From Oscillatoria sp. Prado101 (lineage in GTDB: Bacteria; Cyanobacteriota; Cyanobacteriia; Cyanobacteriales; Oscillatoriaceae): DNA of 5,353 nucleotides. Numbering within the stretch: position 1 is the first letter of the stretch; each line of letters opens with the position of its first letter. Shown in pieces: positions 1 to 4,992 of the stretch. The notes under the pieces were generated by a model. That model saw only the letters and a list, made by a program, of their open reading frames with translations, was not told the DNA's origin and did not search any database. The DNA lies in assembly GCA_025454445.1 (NCBI GenBank), contig JALOOK010000508.1, positions 1 to 5,353 on the forward strand. The letters run 5' to 3'. The translations under genes were made by a program, and so were the position numbers.

Positions 1-54
1 AAACCCCGAGTTTAGACCTGTTTTGTATATATGCTTTCTTCCGGAAGCTGTAAA

Positions 55-74
55 TGTGTGCCATTGGGCACACA
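55..74. repeat. Inverted repeat / hairpin upstream of glycosyltransferase
   Basis: A perfect 8-bp stem, TGTGTGCC (55-62) against GGCACACA (67-74), closes a 4-nt loop (ATTG). On the plus strand it is followed by an A-rich stretch and on the minus strand by TTTACAG, so it is at best a weak terminator for a minus-strand gene lying to the left of the window. It could also be an operator or part of a leader. A 10-bp palindrome CTTCCGGAAG lies just upstream at 38-47. Only the symmetry is seen; any role is inferred. Confidence 0.4.
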
Positions 75-140
75 AAATAACCCGGTCAGCTGTCAACACC
101 GCAGGCCCGATGCTCCATGTGCAAATTTACCTGTCTTGGG

Positions 141-171
141 TTGCCGGTGATACTTATTCTGAACATATACT
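141..171 (+). promoter_or_regulatory. Weak sigma70-type promoter candidate for the glycosyltransferase gene
   Basis: TATACT at 166-171 matches the -10 consensus at five of six positions. The best -35 candidate is TTGCCG at 141-146, with a long 19-nt spacer. Transcription from here would leave a leader of only about 15 nt before the ATG at 193. The rest of 1-192 contains no gene that I can support. This is consensus matching by eye in a region where a promoter is expected, so confidence is low. Confidence 0.25.
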
Positions 172-192
172 GTCAATCTCAACCTGGGATCA

Positions 193-1206
193 ATGAACAT
201 TTCCTTGTTTTCTGAAACACCGGCAGCCCCAAGCGCACAGGCAAAAGCCATCCCTGACGTGTCAGCGGTTGTGCCAATTTACAACGAAGTGGAAAGTTTG
301 CCCCAGCTGATTGAGACGATCTCCACCACTCTGACGGAGAACCAGCTGAGCTACGAAATCATCTGCGTGGATGATGGCTCCAAGGATGGCTCAGCCGAGT
401 TGCTCAAACAGCTCGCTCGCAGCCGCTCAGATTTGCGAGCGGTGCTGCTGCGCCGCAACTATGGCCAAACAGCCGCGATGGCTGCCGGTTTTAACTACGC
501 TCGGGGTCGGGCAATTGTCACCTTGGATGGCGACTTGCAAAACGATCCAGCTGACATTCCGCTGCTCGTGGCCAAATTAGACGAAGGCTATGACCTGGTG
601 AGTGGCTGGCGCAAAAACCGGCAGGATGCCAAACTCACCCGCCTGCTGCCTTCCAAAATCGCCAACATAGTGATTGGGCGAGTCACCGGCGTGCCATTGC
701 ACGACTACGGCTGCTCCATGAAAGCCTACCGGTCTGAGCTGGTATCGGACATGAACCTCTACGGCGAATTGCACCGGTTTTTGCCGGCTCTGGCCTATAT
801 AGAAGGGGCGAGAATTGCCGAGATGCCGGTGCGCCACCACGCCCGCCGGTACGGTCGCAGCAAATATGGCTTGGATCGCACCTTCCGGGTGCTGATGGAC
901 TTGCTCACCATTTTCTTCCTGAAAAAGTTCCTCACCCGCCCGATGCACGTTTTCGGGCTTTTTGGCCTGGTTTCCATGATGTTGGGGACGCTGTTAGGGC
1001 TTTATCTCACCTTCCTGAAACTCGGTTTGGGCCAGAGTATTGGCAACCGGCCTTTGCTGATTTTGGCGGTGCTTTTGTTGGTCACCGGCGTGCAGCTGTT
1101 CAGCTTTGGACTGATGGCGGAACTGCTGATGCGCACCTATCACGAGTCCCAGGGACGCCCCATCTATCGCGTCCGAGAGGTGGTTGAGCCTGCGGCGCAG
1201 CCGTAG
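193..1206 (+). CDS. Family 2 glycosyltransferase, membrane-anchored (polyprenyl-phosphate glycosyltransferase, DPM1/GtrB type)
   Basis: This is a complete 337-residue GT-A fold enzyme. It is predicted to move a sugar from a nucleotide-sugar to a polyprenyl phosphate on the cytoplasmic face of the membrane, giving a lipid-linked donor for glycan or surface modification. The nucleotide-sugar domain opens with VVPIYNEVESL (26-36) and carries DDGS (60-63). The metal-binding DxD motif is LDGDLQNDP (111-119, D112 and D114). GCSMKAYR (173-180) and RYGRSKYG (219-226) are typical of the DPM1/GtrB/ArnC branch. Basic, hydrophobic juxtamembrane helices (about 230-247) lead into two membrane spans (about 251-273 and 287-312), the usual architecture of the cyanobacterial GtrB-like enzymes. 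ATG 193 is the only start that precedes the domain closely; its ribosome site is poor (GGGA only 3 nt upstream). The sugar and the acceptor cannot be read from the sequence. The next gene is 266 bp away, so an operon is not indicated. Confidence 0.92.
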   Translation: MNISLFSETPAAPSAQAKAIPDVSAVVPIYNEVESLPQLIETISTTLTENQLSYEIICVDDGSKDGSAELLKQLARSRSDLRAVLLRRNYGQTAAMAAGFNYARGRAIVTLDGDLQNDPADIPLLVAKLDEGYDLVSGWRKNRQDAKLTRLLPSKIANIVIGRVTGVPLHDYGCSMKAYRSELVSDMNLYGELHRFLPALAYIEGARIAEMPVRHHARRYGRSKYGLDRTFRVLMDLLTIFFLKKFLTRPMHVFGLFGLVSMMLGTLLGLYLTFLKLGLGQSIGNRPLLILAVLLLVTGVQLFSFGLMAELLMRTYHESQGRPIYRVREVVEPAAQP

Positions 1207-1267
1207 GGATTGCGATTAACGCACCCCCATCCAGTTTGAGCGCTTTGTGTATTATATTTGTAGTATT

Positions 1268-1301
1268 AGGCCGGCATGCTGAATGCCGGACATGCCGGCT
1301 T
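1268..1301. repeat. GC-rich inverted repeat after the glycosyltransferase gene
   Basis: GCCGGCATG (1270-1278) is exactly complementary to CATGCCGGC (1291-1299) across a 12-nt loop that itself contains a third TGCCGG. One more A-T pair and a G-T pair extend the stem to 1268-1301. No T-run follows on either strand, so it does not look like a standard intrinsic terminator, although it lies 60 bp after the glycosyltransferase stop. It may be an interspersed repeat built from the TGCCGGC word that is common across this window. Confidence 0.45.
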
Positions 1302-1336
1302 GCTGACTGTCCCGAATCCCCAGCGCTCGACGCTAA

Positions 1337-1358
1337 TTTGTTAACATTACTTAACAAA
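1337..1358. promoter_or_regulatory. Perfect AT-rich dyad upstream of the MFS exporter, operator candidate
   Basis: TTTGTTAA (1337-1344) and TTAACAAA (1351-1358) form a perfect 8-bp inverted repeat with a 6-nt spacer (CATTAC). The same bases also make a direct repeat, TTAACA at 1341 and again at 1351, one helical turn apart. It lies about 115 bp upstream of the proposed exporter start. Local-regulator operators for drug exporters often have this form, and the 10-bp-spaced direct repeat is loosely like the cyanobacterial HLR1 element bound by RpaB, but it does not match the HLR1 consensus exactly. The regulator is unknown, and none is encoded in the window. Confidence 0.35.
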
Positions 1359-1472
1359 GGGGGGTGCGGCTCTGCCTTGGGAGAGGGCACCGGCACACTT
1401 GCTGGCAGCCCACAGCTCCTGAGCGGGCGCACCCTTTCGGGATTAAATCCTTTGATAAAAAACGAGCGAGCT

Positions 1473-2765
1473 TTGAAAGTCTTTAGCACACTTGAACCGA
1501 ACCAGCGAGCGAGCCTGCTGATTTTATTCATCGCAGGCTTGCTGTTTTGGTCTAGCATAGGTTCCTTACTGCCAACTGTGCCCCTGTATGTCCAGCATGT
1601 GGGCGGGACAAAGCAAGAAATTGGCTTAGTGATGGGGGCGTTTGCCCTGGGACTGCTGCCGTCCCGGCCTTGGTTGGGGCCACTAGCAGACCGGCAGGGG
1701 CGAAAGATTGTGTTGCTGTTGGGTGCCGGTGTGGCGGCGACAGCACCGATCGGCTACCTGCTTGTGACATCCATTCCCGGGCTGATAGCCTTCCGGGCCT
1801 TCCACGGCATCAGCATGGCCGCGTTTACCACCGGCTACAGCGCCCTAGTCACCGATTTGTCCCCTCCGCGCCAGCGGGGAGAAATCATTGGCTACATGAG
1901 TCTCACCAATTCCATTGGTGTGGCCATCGGGCCGGCAGTTGGGGGATTTTTGCAGGAGTCAGCCGGATACCCGCCGCTGTTTCTGATGGCGGCGACTCTG
2001 GGAGCGCTGGCGCTGCTGTTTGTAAACCAGGTGAGGGAACCGGGCAGTTATACAGCCGGCGGGCCTGCGGGACAGAACGCCGCCAAAGAGGCAAGCGCCG
2101 CCAGCAGCGGTGGGTTTCCCGCCGGTTCCCCGCAGAGGGAAAAGTTCTGGCAGCTGTTGTGGAGCCCTCCCCTGCGGATTCCCACTTTGGTGATGCTGGC
2201 GGTCGGTCTGGTATTTGGCACCCTGAGTACCTACATGCCGCTGTTTATCAAGGAAACCGGGGTCAATTTAAATGCCGGTCTCTTCTACACCGCCGCTGCC
2301 GTGGCCAGTTTTAGTGCGCGACTGGTCACCGGTCGGGTGTCAGACCGCTACGGTCGGGGGGTGATGATCGCCTGCAGTCTGGTTGGGTACGCGGTGTCGA
2401 TGGTGGTGCTGTGGGGGTCTAACAGTCGATCTGTTTTTTTGCTAGCCGCTCTGCTAGAAGGTGCCGCGTCCGGTGCGCTGATTCCGTCGGTCGTGGCCCT
2501 AGTTGCTGACCGCTGCGCCCCGCAACAGCGTGGCAGGTTTTTCTCCCTGTGCGTGGGCGGGTTTGACTTGGGGCTGGCGCTCGCCGGGCCCATCTTGGGG
2601 GCGATTGCCGAAGTCACCGGCTACAGGAATATGTTTGCCATTGCTGCCGGTTTGGCATTTTTGGCACTCATCCTCTTCGCCACCCAGTCCAGCAAAGACT
2701 TGGCCCACTCCCTGAGGTTCGCCACAGGTCGCGGCAAAGATATCTATGCCTTCGACAAGTCGTGA
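1473..2765 (+). CDS. MFS transporter, 12-helix drug/proton-antiporter-like exporter
   Basis: This gene encodes a polytopic inner-membrane protein of the major facilitator superfamily, about 430 residues from the proposed TTG 1473, a usual length for the family. About twelve hydrophobic segments fall into two halves. Motif A, GPLADRQGRK (69-78), joins helices 2 and 3, and its degenerate copy GRVSDRYGRG (287-296) joins helices 8 and 9. GVAIGPAVGG (149-158) in helix 5 fits motif C of proton-coupled exporters, so efflux is more likely than uptake. The central loop (about 188-226) is rich in Ala, Gly and Ser. The frame stays open upstream to TTG 1236, but that stretch includes two inverted repeats, is Cys/Gly-rich and does not look like protein. 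TTG 1473 gives MKVFSTLEPNQR directly before helix 1, with a weak GAGCGAG upstream; TTG 1452 is an alternative. The first in-frame ATG lies inside helix 2. The substrate cannot be inferred. Confidence 0.85.
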   Translation: MKVFSTLEPNQRASLLILFIAGLLFWSSIGSLLPTVPLYVQHVGGTKQEIGLVMGAFALGLLPSRPWLGPLADRQGRKIVLLLGAGVAATAPIGYLLVTSIPGLIAFRAFHGISMAAFTTGYSALVTDLSPPRQRGEIIGYMSLTNSIGVAIGPAVGGFLQESAGYPPLFLMAATLGALALLFVNQVREPGSYTAGGPAGQNAAKEASAASSGGFPAGSPQREKFWQLLWSPPLRIPTLVMLAVGLVFGTLSTYMPLFIKETGVNLNAGLFYTAAAVASFSARLVTGRVSDRYGRGVMIACSLVGYAVSMVVLWGSNSRSVFLLAALLEGAASGALIPSVVALVADRCAPQQRGRFFSLCVGGFDLGLALAGPILGAIAEVTGYRNMFAIAAGLAFLALILFATQSSKDLAHSLRFATGRGKDIYAFDKS

Positions 2766-2774
2766 AAAAGCGGA

Positions 2775-2823
2775 AGTGCCCAGTGCTGGGTTAGGGACAA
2801 TTCCCCACTCAACACTGGGCACT
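2775..2823 (-). terminator. Long hairpin between convergent MFS gene and tRNA-Arg; intrinsic terminator for the tRNA
   Basis: AGTGCCCAGTG (2775-2785) pairs perfectly over 11 bp with CACTGGGCACT (2813-2823). The 27-nt interior can continue pairing imperfectly, including GGGA (2794-2797) with TCCC (2802-2805). Read on the minus strand, the stem lies just beyond the tRNA 3' end and is followed by TCCGC and five Ts (2765-2769), a reasonable intrinsic terminator. On the plus strand it begins 10 bp after the exporter stop but has no T-run, so it may only assist termination or protect that mRNA 3' end. Confidence 0.55.
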
Positions 2824-2831
2824 CTGTGAAA

Positions 2832-2905
2832 CGGGCTAGGAGGGATTCGAACCCCCGACACCGTGGTCCGTAGCCACGTGCTCTAGTCCACTGAGCTACA
2901 AGCCC
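2832..2905 (-). tRNA. trnR: tRNA-Arg(ACG)
   Basis: The minus strand folds into a full cloverleaf of 73 nt plus a G73 discriminator. It has a 7-bp acceptor GGGCTTG/CTAGCCC, a D arm GCTC/GAGC with GG in the loop, an anticodon stem CGTGG/CCACG with loop CTACGGA (anticodon ACG), a 5-nt variable region and a T arm with loop TTCGAAT. A34 would be deaminated to inosine by TadA so that CGU, CGC and CGA are read. CCA is not encoded, as is usual in cyanobacteria. Two details stand out: a T-T mismatch at 6:67 in the acceptor stem, and G at position 37 after G36, a possible TrmD methylation site. The gene is transcribed away from moaC and towards the exporter, and ends before a hairpin with a T-run. Confidence 0.96.
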
Positions 2906-2925
2906 TGGTTGGAGCTGCCAGCGAT

Positions 2926-2957
2926 TTGCTGTCTTCCGCTCACAGAAATTTATAGTA
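2926..2957. promoter_or_regulatory. Overlapping divergent promoter candidates for moaC (+) and tRNA-Arg (-)
   Basis: Only 70 bp separate the tRNA 5' end (2905) from the moaC ATG (2976), so both promoters must lie here or nearby. On the plus strand TATAGT (2951-2956) matches the -10 consensus at five of six positions, with TTGCTG (2926-2931) as -35 at a long 19-nt spacing. On the minus strand the same AT-rich patch reads TATAAA (2949-2954), about 44 bp upstream of the tRNA, with no clear -35. If both are used the polymerases would compete for one site. This is a consensus match only. Confidence 0.3.
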
Positions 2958-2975
2958 ACACAGCCGAAAGAAAAA

Positions 2976-3494
2976 ATGCAAGAACTTTTTTCAAATTCTT
3001 CAAATTTACCGGCTCAGGGTGGCTTGACCCACCTGGACGCCGCAGGCGAAGCCCGGATGGTGGACGTTTCCGCAAAGCTGGCCACTCACCGGCAGGCTGT
3101 AGCAGCCGGTCAGGTGCGGATGTCGGAGGCCACTTTCGAGGCCATCCAAGCCGGGAACGCGCCCAAAGGGGATGTTTTGGGAACGGCAAGGATTGCCGGC
3201 ATCATGGCCGCCAAGCAGACGGCCCAGCTGATTCCCCTGTGCCATCCCTTGCCCCTGCATAAAGTAGAGGTGAGGCTGTTGGCTGACCCACTGCTTCCAG
3301 GATATCAGATCGAAGCCGAAGTTGTCACCAAGGCAGAAACCGGCGTGGAAATGGAAGCCCTGACAGCGGTTTCTGTGGCGGCGCTCACCCTCTACGACAT
3401 GGCCAAAGCCTTAGACAAGTCCATCGAGATTGAATCGATTCGGCTGTTGAGCAAGACCGGCGGCAAGTCTGGGGATTACCGGCGTCAGGAATAG
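2976..3494 (+). CDS. moaC: Cyclic pyranopterin monophosphate synthase MoaC
   Basis: MoaC catalyses the second half of the first step of molybdenum cofactor synthesis. In the cytoplasm it converts the 3',8-cyclo-GTP product of MoaA into cyclic pyranopterin monophosphate, which MoaD/MoaE then turn into molybdopterin. The 172-residue product has the family's length and all its signature blocks: LTHLDAAGEARMVDVSAK (17-34), KGDVLGTARIAGI (64-76), LIPLCHPLPL (85-94), TGVEMEALTAVSVAALTLYD (122-141) and LLSKTGGKSGD (157-167). Residues K64, H90, D141 and K144 align with the catalytic Lys51, His77, Asp128 and Lys131 of the E. coli enzyme at a constant offset of 13, so the active site looks intact. ATG 2976 leaves a short 16-residue lead-in; its ribosome site is weak and purine-rich (GAAAGAAAAA). 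No other cofactor gene lies in the window, so moaC appears to be transcribed alone, divergent from the tRNA. Confidence 0.97.
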   Translation: MQELFSNSSNLPAQGGLTHLDAAGEARMVDVSAKLATHRQAVAAGQVRMSEATFEAIQAGNAPKGDVLGTARIAGIMAAKQTAQLIPLCHPLPLHKVEVRLLADPLLPGYQIEAEVVTKAETGVEMEALTAVSVAALTLYDMAKALDKSIEIESIRLLSKTGGKSGDYRRQE

Positions 3495-3515
3495 CTGGGG
3501 CGGGGTTTTAAGCGG

Positions 3516-3534
3516 GGGAGCACGGGAGCAAGGG
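3516..3534 (+). repeat. Degenerate heptamer direct repeat (GGGAGCA)
   Basis: GGGAGCA occurs at 3516-3522 and at 3524-3530, one base apart, followed by a partial AGGG, in a G-rich tract just after moaC. Short tandem heptanucleotide repeats of this kind are a known feature of filamentous cyanobacterial intergenic DNA. With only two imperfect units this is a remnant or seed rather than a full array. Confidence 0.45.
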
Positions 3535-3591
3535 TCGCGGGGGAGAGCTTACAGGGTGATGGTTCTGCTTGATTCACGCCCCAAGCCAACG

Positions 3592-3672
3592 AAAAAACCT
3601 GCCCCTGCAAGGGGTAAGGGCTTTAATTTCGGCAGTCCTAGAAAGCCCAACTTTTGCCCCGTCTTTCAAAAA
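3592..3672 (-). ncRNA. Candidate minus-strand small RNA ending at an intrinsic terminator
   Basis: Read on the minus strand, TAGAAT (3679-3684) preceded by TGG (3685-3687) is an extended -10 box that would start a transcript near 3672. There is no good -35. The transcript would first fold GGGCTTT against AAAGCCC (3642-3648 with 3618-3624, 17-nt loop). It would then fold a second hairpin, TACCCCT/AGGGGCA with a 3-nt loop (3600-3616, including one G-T pair), followed by GG and six Ts (3592-3597). Promoter, structured body and terminator are in the right order for an RNA of about 80 nt. No open frame of note lies within it. I do not recognise it as Yfr1, 6S RNA or another named cyanobacterial RNA. 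The hairpins could instead serve as the moaC 3' end on the plus strand. Confidence 0.28.
3600..3616 (-). terminator. Intrinsic terminator, minus strand
   Basis: The stem TGCCCCT/AGGGGTA (3600-3606 and 3610-3616, one G-T pair) closes a GCA loop. On the minus strand it is followed after two Gs by six Ts (complement of 3592-3597), a classic compact intrinsic terminator. No protein gene on the minus strand ends here, so it either terminates an unannotated small transcript or stops read-through towards moaC. Confidence 0.5.
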
Positions 3673-3774
3673 CCCTTGATTCTACCACTGTCTGGTTCTT
3701 GACCCCAGACAAACTCTTTGAAGTGAGAGAAAATCACCGGCACTAAAAACGGTAAGACAAATTAACAAAAAAAC

Positions 3775-3804
3775 CTAACAAAAGCTGAGAACAGGTGTTA
3801 TAAT
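3775..3804 (+). promoter_or_regulatory. Extended -10 promoter for the Ig-like gene
   Basis: TATAAT (3799-3804) is a perfect -10 box and is preceded by TGT, giving the extended TGnTATAAT form. CTAACA (3775-3780) matches the -35 consensus at four of six positions with an 18-nt spacer. A-rich DNA upstream (3761-3783) could act as an UP element. Transcription would begin near 3811 and leave an approximately 100-nt leader before ATG 3910. This is the best promoter match in the window. Confidence 0.55.
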
Positions 3805-3884
3805 AAAAAAAGTTGAGCCAAAGGCAAGTCGAAATAGCAGGGTCGTGCCGGCACTGGGAAAAGCCAAACCCACCGGCATCATCA

Positions 3885-3898
3885 AGTCAGGAGTCAGG
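3885..3898 (+). repeat. Tandem AGTCAGG heptamer (two copies) overlapping the ribosome binding site
   Basis: AGTCAGG occurs twice without a gap (3885-3891 and 3892-3898), and the second copy runs into GGGGG (3897-3901), which lies 8 nt before ATG 3910 and is the likely ribosome binding region. A change in repeat number would alter the leader next to the ribosome site. With two copies, chance is not excluded. Confidence 0.4.
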
Positions 3899-3909
3899 GG
3901 GAATTTCAC

Positions 3910-4992
3910 ATGGAACCAAACATCGGGGAAAATTTATTGGCCGTCCCGTTAGGCGGGACTCAGGAATTAGAGATTGGCTCCCAGTGGATACCCTCGGGAG
4001 CTGAGAGCGATTCAAGCAATTTATTGAACTTCCCTGAAGCGGATGAGGGGGCTTTCTTGTCCCCCAAGTTCAGAGAGCCCTCACTCCCCCAATACCGGCT
4101 TCCCCCTCTACTATCTATAGGTCTGGATTTACTGCCATCCAGTGACAGCGGTGCCAGCAACACCGACAATATAACCAATGACAGCACGCCTACCTTTGCG
4201 GCAGAGTTATTGACGGGTTCGCCTGTGGGGGTGGCGAAAGTGCAGCTGTACGCAAACGGGCAATTCGTAGGGGAAACAACAAGAAGAAATAGCACACAAA
4301 TTACCTCAATTCCCCTGACAGATGGCCCACATGTCCTGCAGGCGAGGGCTTTAAATGTTGCCGGCAGTGTGCTGGCGTCCTCCGCACCACTAACTGTTAC
4401 AATTGACACGGCTGCACCCTCTCTCTCCTTAACAGCGCCAATTGCCGGTTGGGCGCACAGTCCGACAGCGCGGCTGATTGGTTCAGCTAGCGATACAGGT
4501 GGGGGAGTTCCCAATATTAAATACTCCCTAGATGGCGGGAGTTCATCCCCAGTGCCGGTGAGTGCAGCGGGACAGTTTGACGCCGCGATTGCAGCGAATG
4601 GACTAGCGCTCGGCTCCCACAATGTTGGGGTTCAAGTAGTTGACAAAGCCGGCAACCAAACCTCACAGTCTGTAAATTTCTCTGTCACAGAAAACTTTTT
4701 AATCCGCAAGCAAGGGAGCAGCGGCTGGGCGGCGGAAACGGCAGACTCTATTATACTATCTGAGCGAGACAGTTTGCTGACAGAAACAGCAATTCTTATA
4801 CAGTTAGGCCCAACTTCAGGCTCCCGCACCCTGGAATTTGAACTAGACGCTCGGTTTGACACGACCGACAAAACATCCCTGACTGAAGATAGGTTTCAGG
4901 TGTGGCTGGTGGATATGGCACGGGACTTAGAAACCCGGTTTCTTAAAGAAACCGGGTTTCTGAAGAGTAGTTCTTTCTCTTGCGGGGAATGA
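3910..4992 (+). CDS. Ig-like repeat surface/secreted protein, N-terminal part, frame broken near its 3' end
   Basis: This 360-residue frame is the start of a larger bacterial Ig-like repeat protein of the extracellular adhesin type. A polar N-terminal segment without a signal peptide (1-70) is followed by one Ig-like domain at about 72-167, with SDSGASNTDNITNDSTPTF (78-96) and closing strand PLTVTIDTAAP. A second lies at about 168-260, with IKYSLDGGSS (203-212) and VQVVDKAGNQ (241-250). A further beta-rich module follows from about 261 (LEFELDARFDTTDKTSLTED, 308-327). The last 21 residues or so are not native: LETRFLKETGF (340-350) is the translation of a 33-nt palindrome, and SSSFSCGE precedes a premature TGA. 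True coding resumes in the +1 frame at 4964. ATG 3910 is supported by GGGGG 8 nt upstream and by the extended -10 promoter. Lack of a signal peptide fits type I export, but the C-terminus needed to test this is outside the window. The exact ligand or role is unknown. Confidence 0.78.
   Translation: MEPNIGENLLAVPLGGTQELEIGSQWIPSGAESDSSNLLNFPEADEGAFLSPKFREPSLPQYRLPPLLSIGLDLLPSSDSGASNTDNITNDSTPTFAAELLTGSPVGVAKVQLYANGQFVGETTRRNSTQITSIPLTDGPHVLQARALNVAGSVLASSAPLTVTIDTAAPSLSLTAPIAGWAHSPTARLIGSASDTGGGVPNIKYSLDGGSSSPVPVSAAGQFDAAIAANGLALGSHNVGVQVVDKAGNQTSQSVNFSVTENFLIRKQGSSGWAAETADSIILSERDSLLTETAILIQLGPTSGSRTLEFELDARFDTTDKTSLTEDRFQVWLVDMARDLETRFLKETGFLKSSSFSCGE
4929..4961. repeat. 33-nt near-perfect palindrome (AGAAACCCGGTTTCTT family) inside the Ig-like gene
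   Basis: AGAAACCCGGTTTCTT (4929-4944) is exactly complementary to AAGAAACCGGGTTTCT (4946-4961) with a single unpaired base (4945) between them. Each arm is itself almost a palindrome, so the element is two head-to-head copies of one short unit. A wobble pair and an A-T pair extend the symmetry to 4927-4963 (37 nt). I recall such AAGAAACCGGGTTTCT units as abundant dispersed repeats in Oscillatoria- and Planktothrix-like genomes; that is memory, not a search result. It breaks the reading frame of the surrounding gene. Confidence 0.85.

Larger units (their letters stand above)
3495..3909. other. Non-coding, structured region between moaC and the Ig-like gene
   Basis: This 415-bp stretch has no convincing coding region. 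It holds degenerate heptamer repeats near its left end, two hairpins and an A-run that may belong to a minus-strand transcript (3592-3672), and a 7-bp dyad TGTCTGG/CCAGACA (3689-3695 and 3705-3711). An A-rich run of TTAACA/CTAACA words comes next (3761-3783), then an extended -10 promoter for the downstream gene and a leader of about 100 nt. The sub-features are listed separately. Confidence 0.7.

Noticed and set aside
577..948. Minus-strand open frame of 123 codons
   Set aside because: It lies wholly within the glycosyltransferase, whose plus-strand motifs are unmistakable. Its translation shows no recognisable domain.
1236..1472. N-terminal extension of the exporter from TTG 1236
   Set aside because: It crosses two inverted repeats, has Cys/Gly-rich non-transporter sequence and no ribosome site; helix 1 begins naturally after TTG 1473.
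1100..1558. Minus-strand open frame of 152 codons over the gap before the exporter
   Set aside because: It overlaps the ends of two real plus-strand genes and two inverted repeats; it has a basic, Pro/Ser-rich translation of the kind produced by antisense reading.
2909..3262. Plus-strand open frame of 117 codons overlapping the start of moaC
   Set aside because: It is out of frame with moaC, which carries all its family signatures; the overlapping frame is Arg/Gly/Pro-rich and featureless.
3813..4004. Plus-strand open frame of 63 codons in the leader of the Ig-like gene
   Set aside because: It begins at the predicted transcript start with no ribosome site and runs out of frame into the Ig-like gene; the composition is not protein-like.
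3960..4622. Minus-strand open frame of 220 codons
   Set aside because: It is an antisense shadow of the Ig-like domains. The plus strand has a promoter, a ribosome site and two clear repeat domains.
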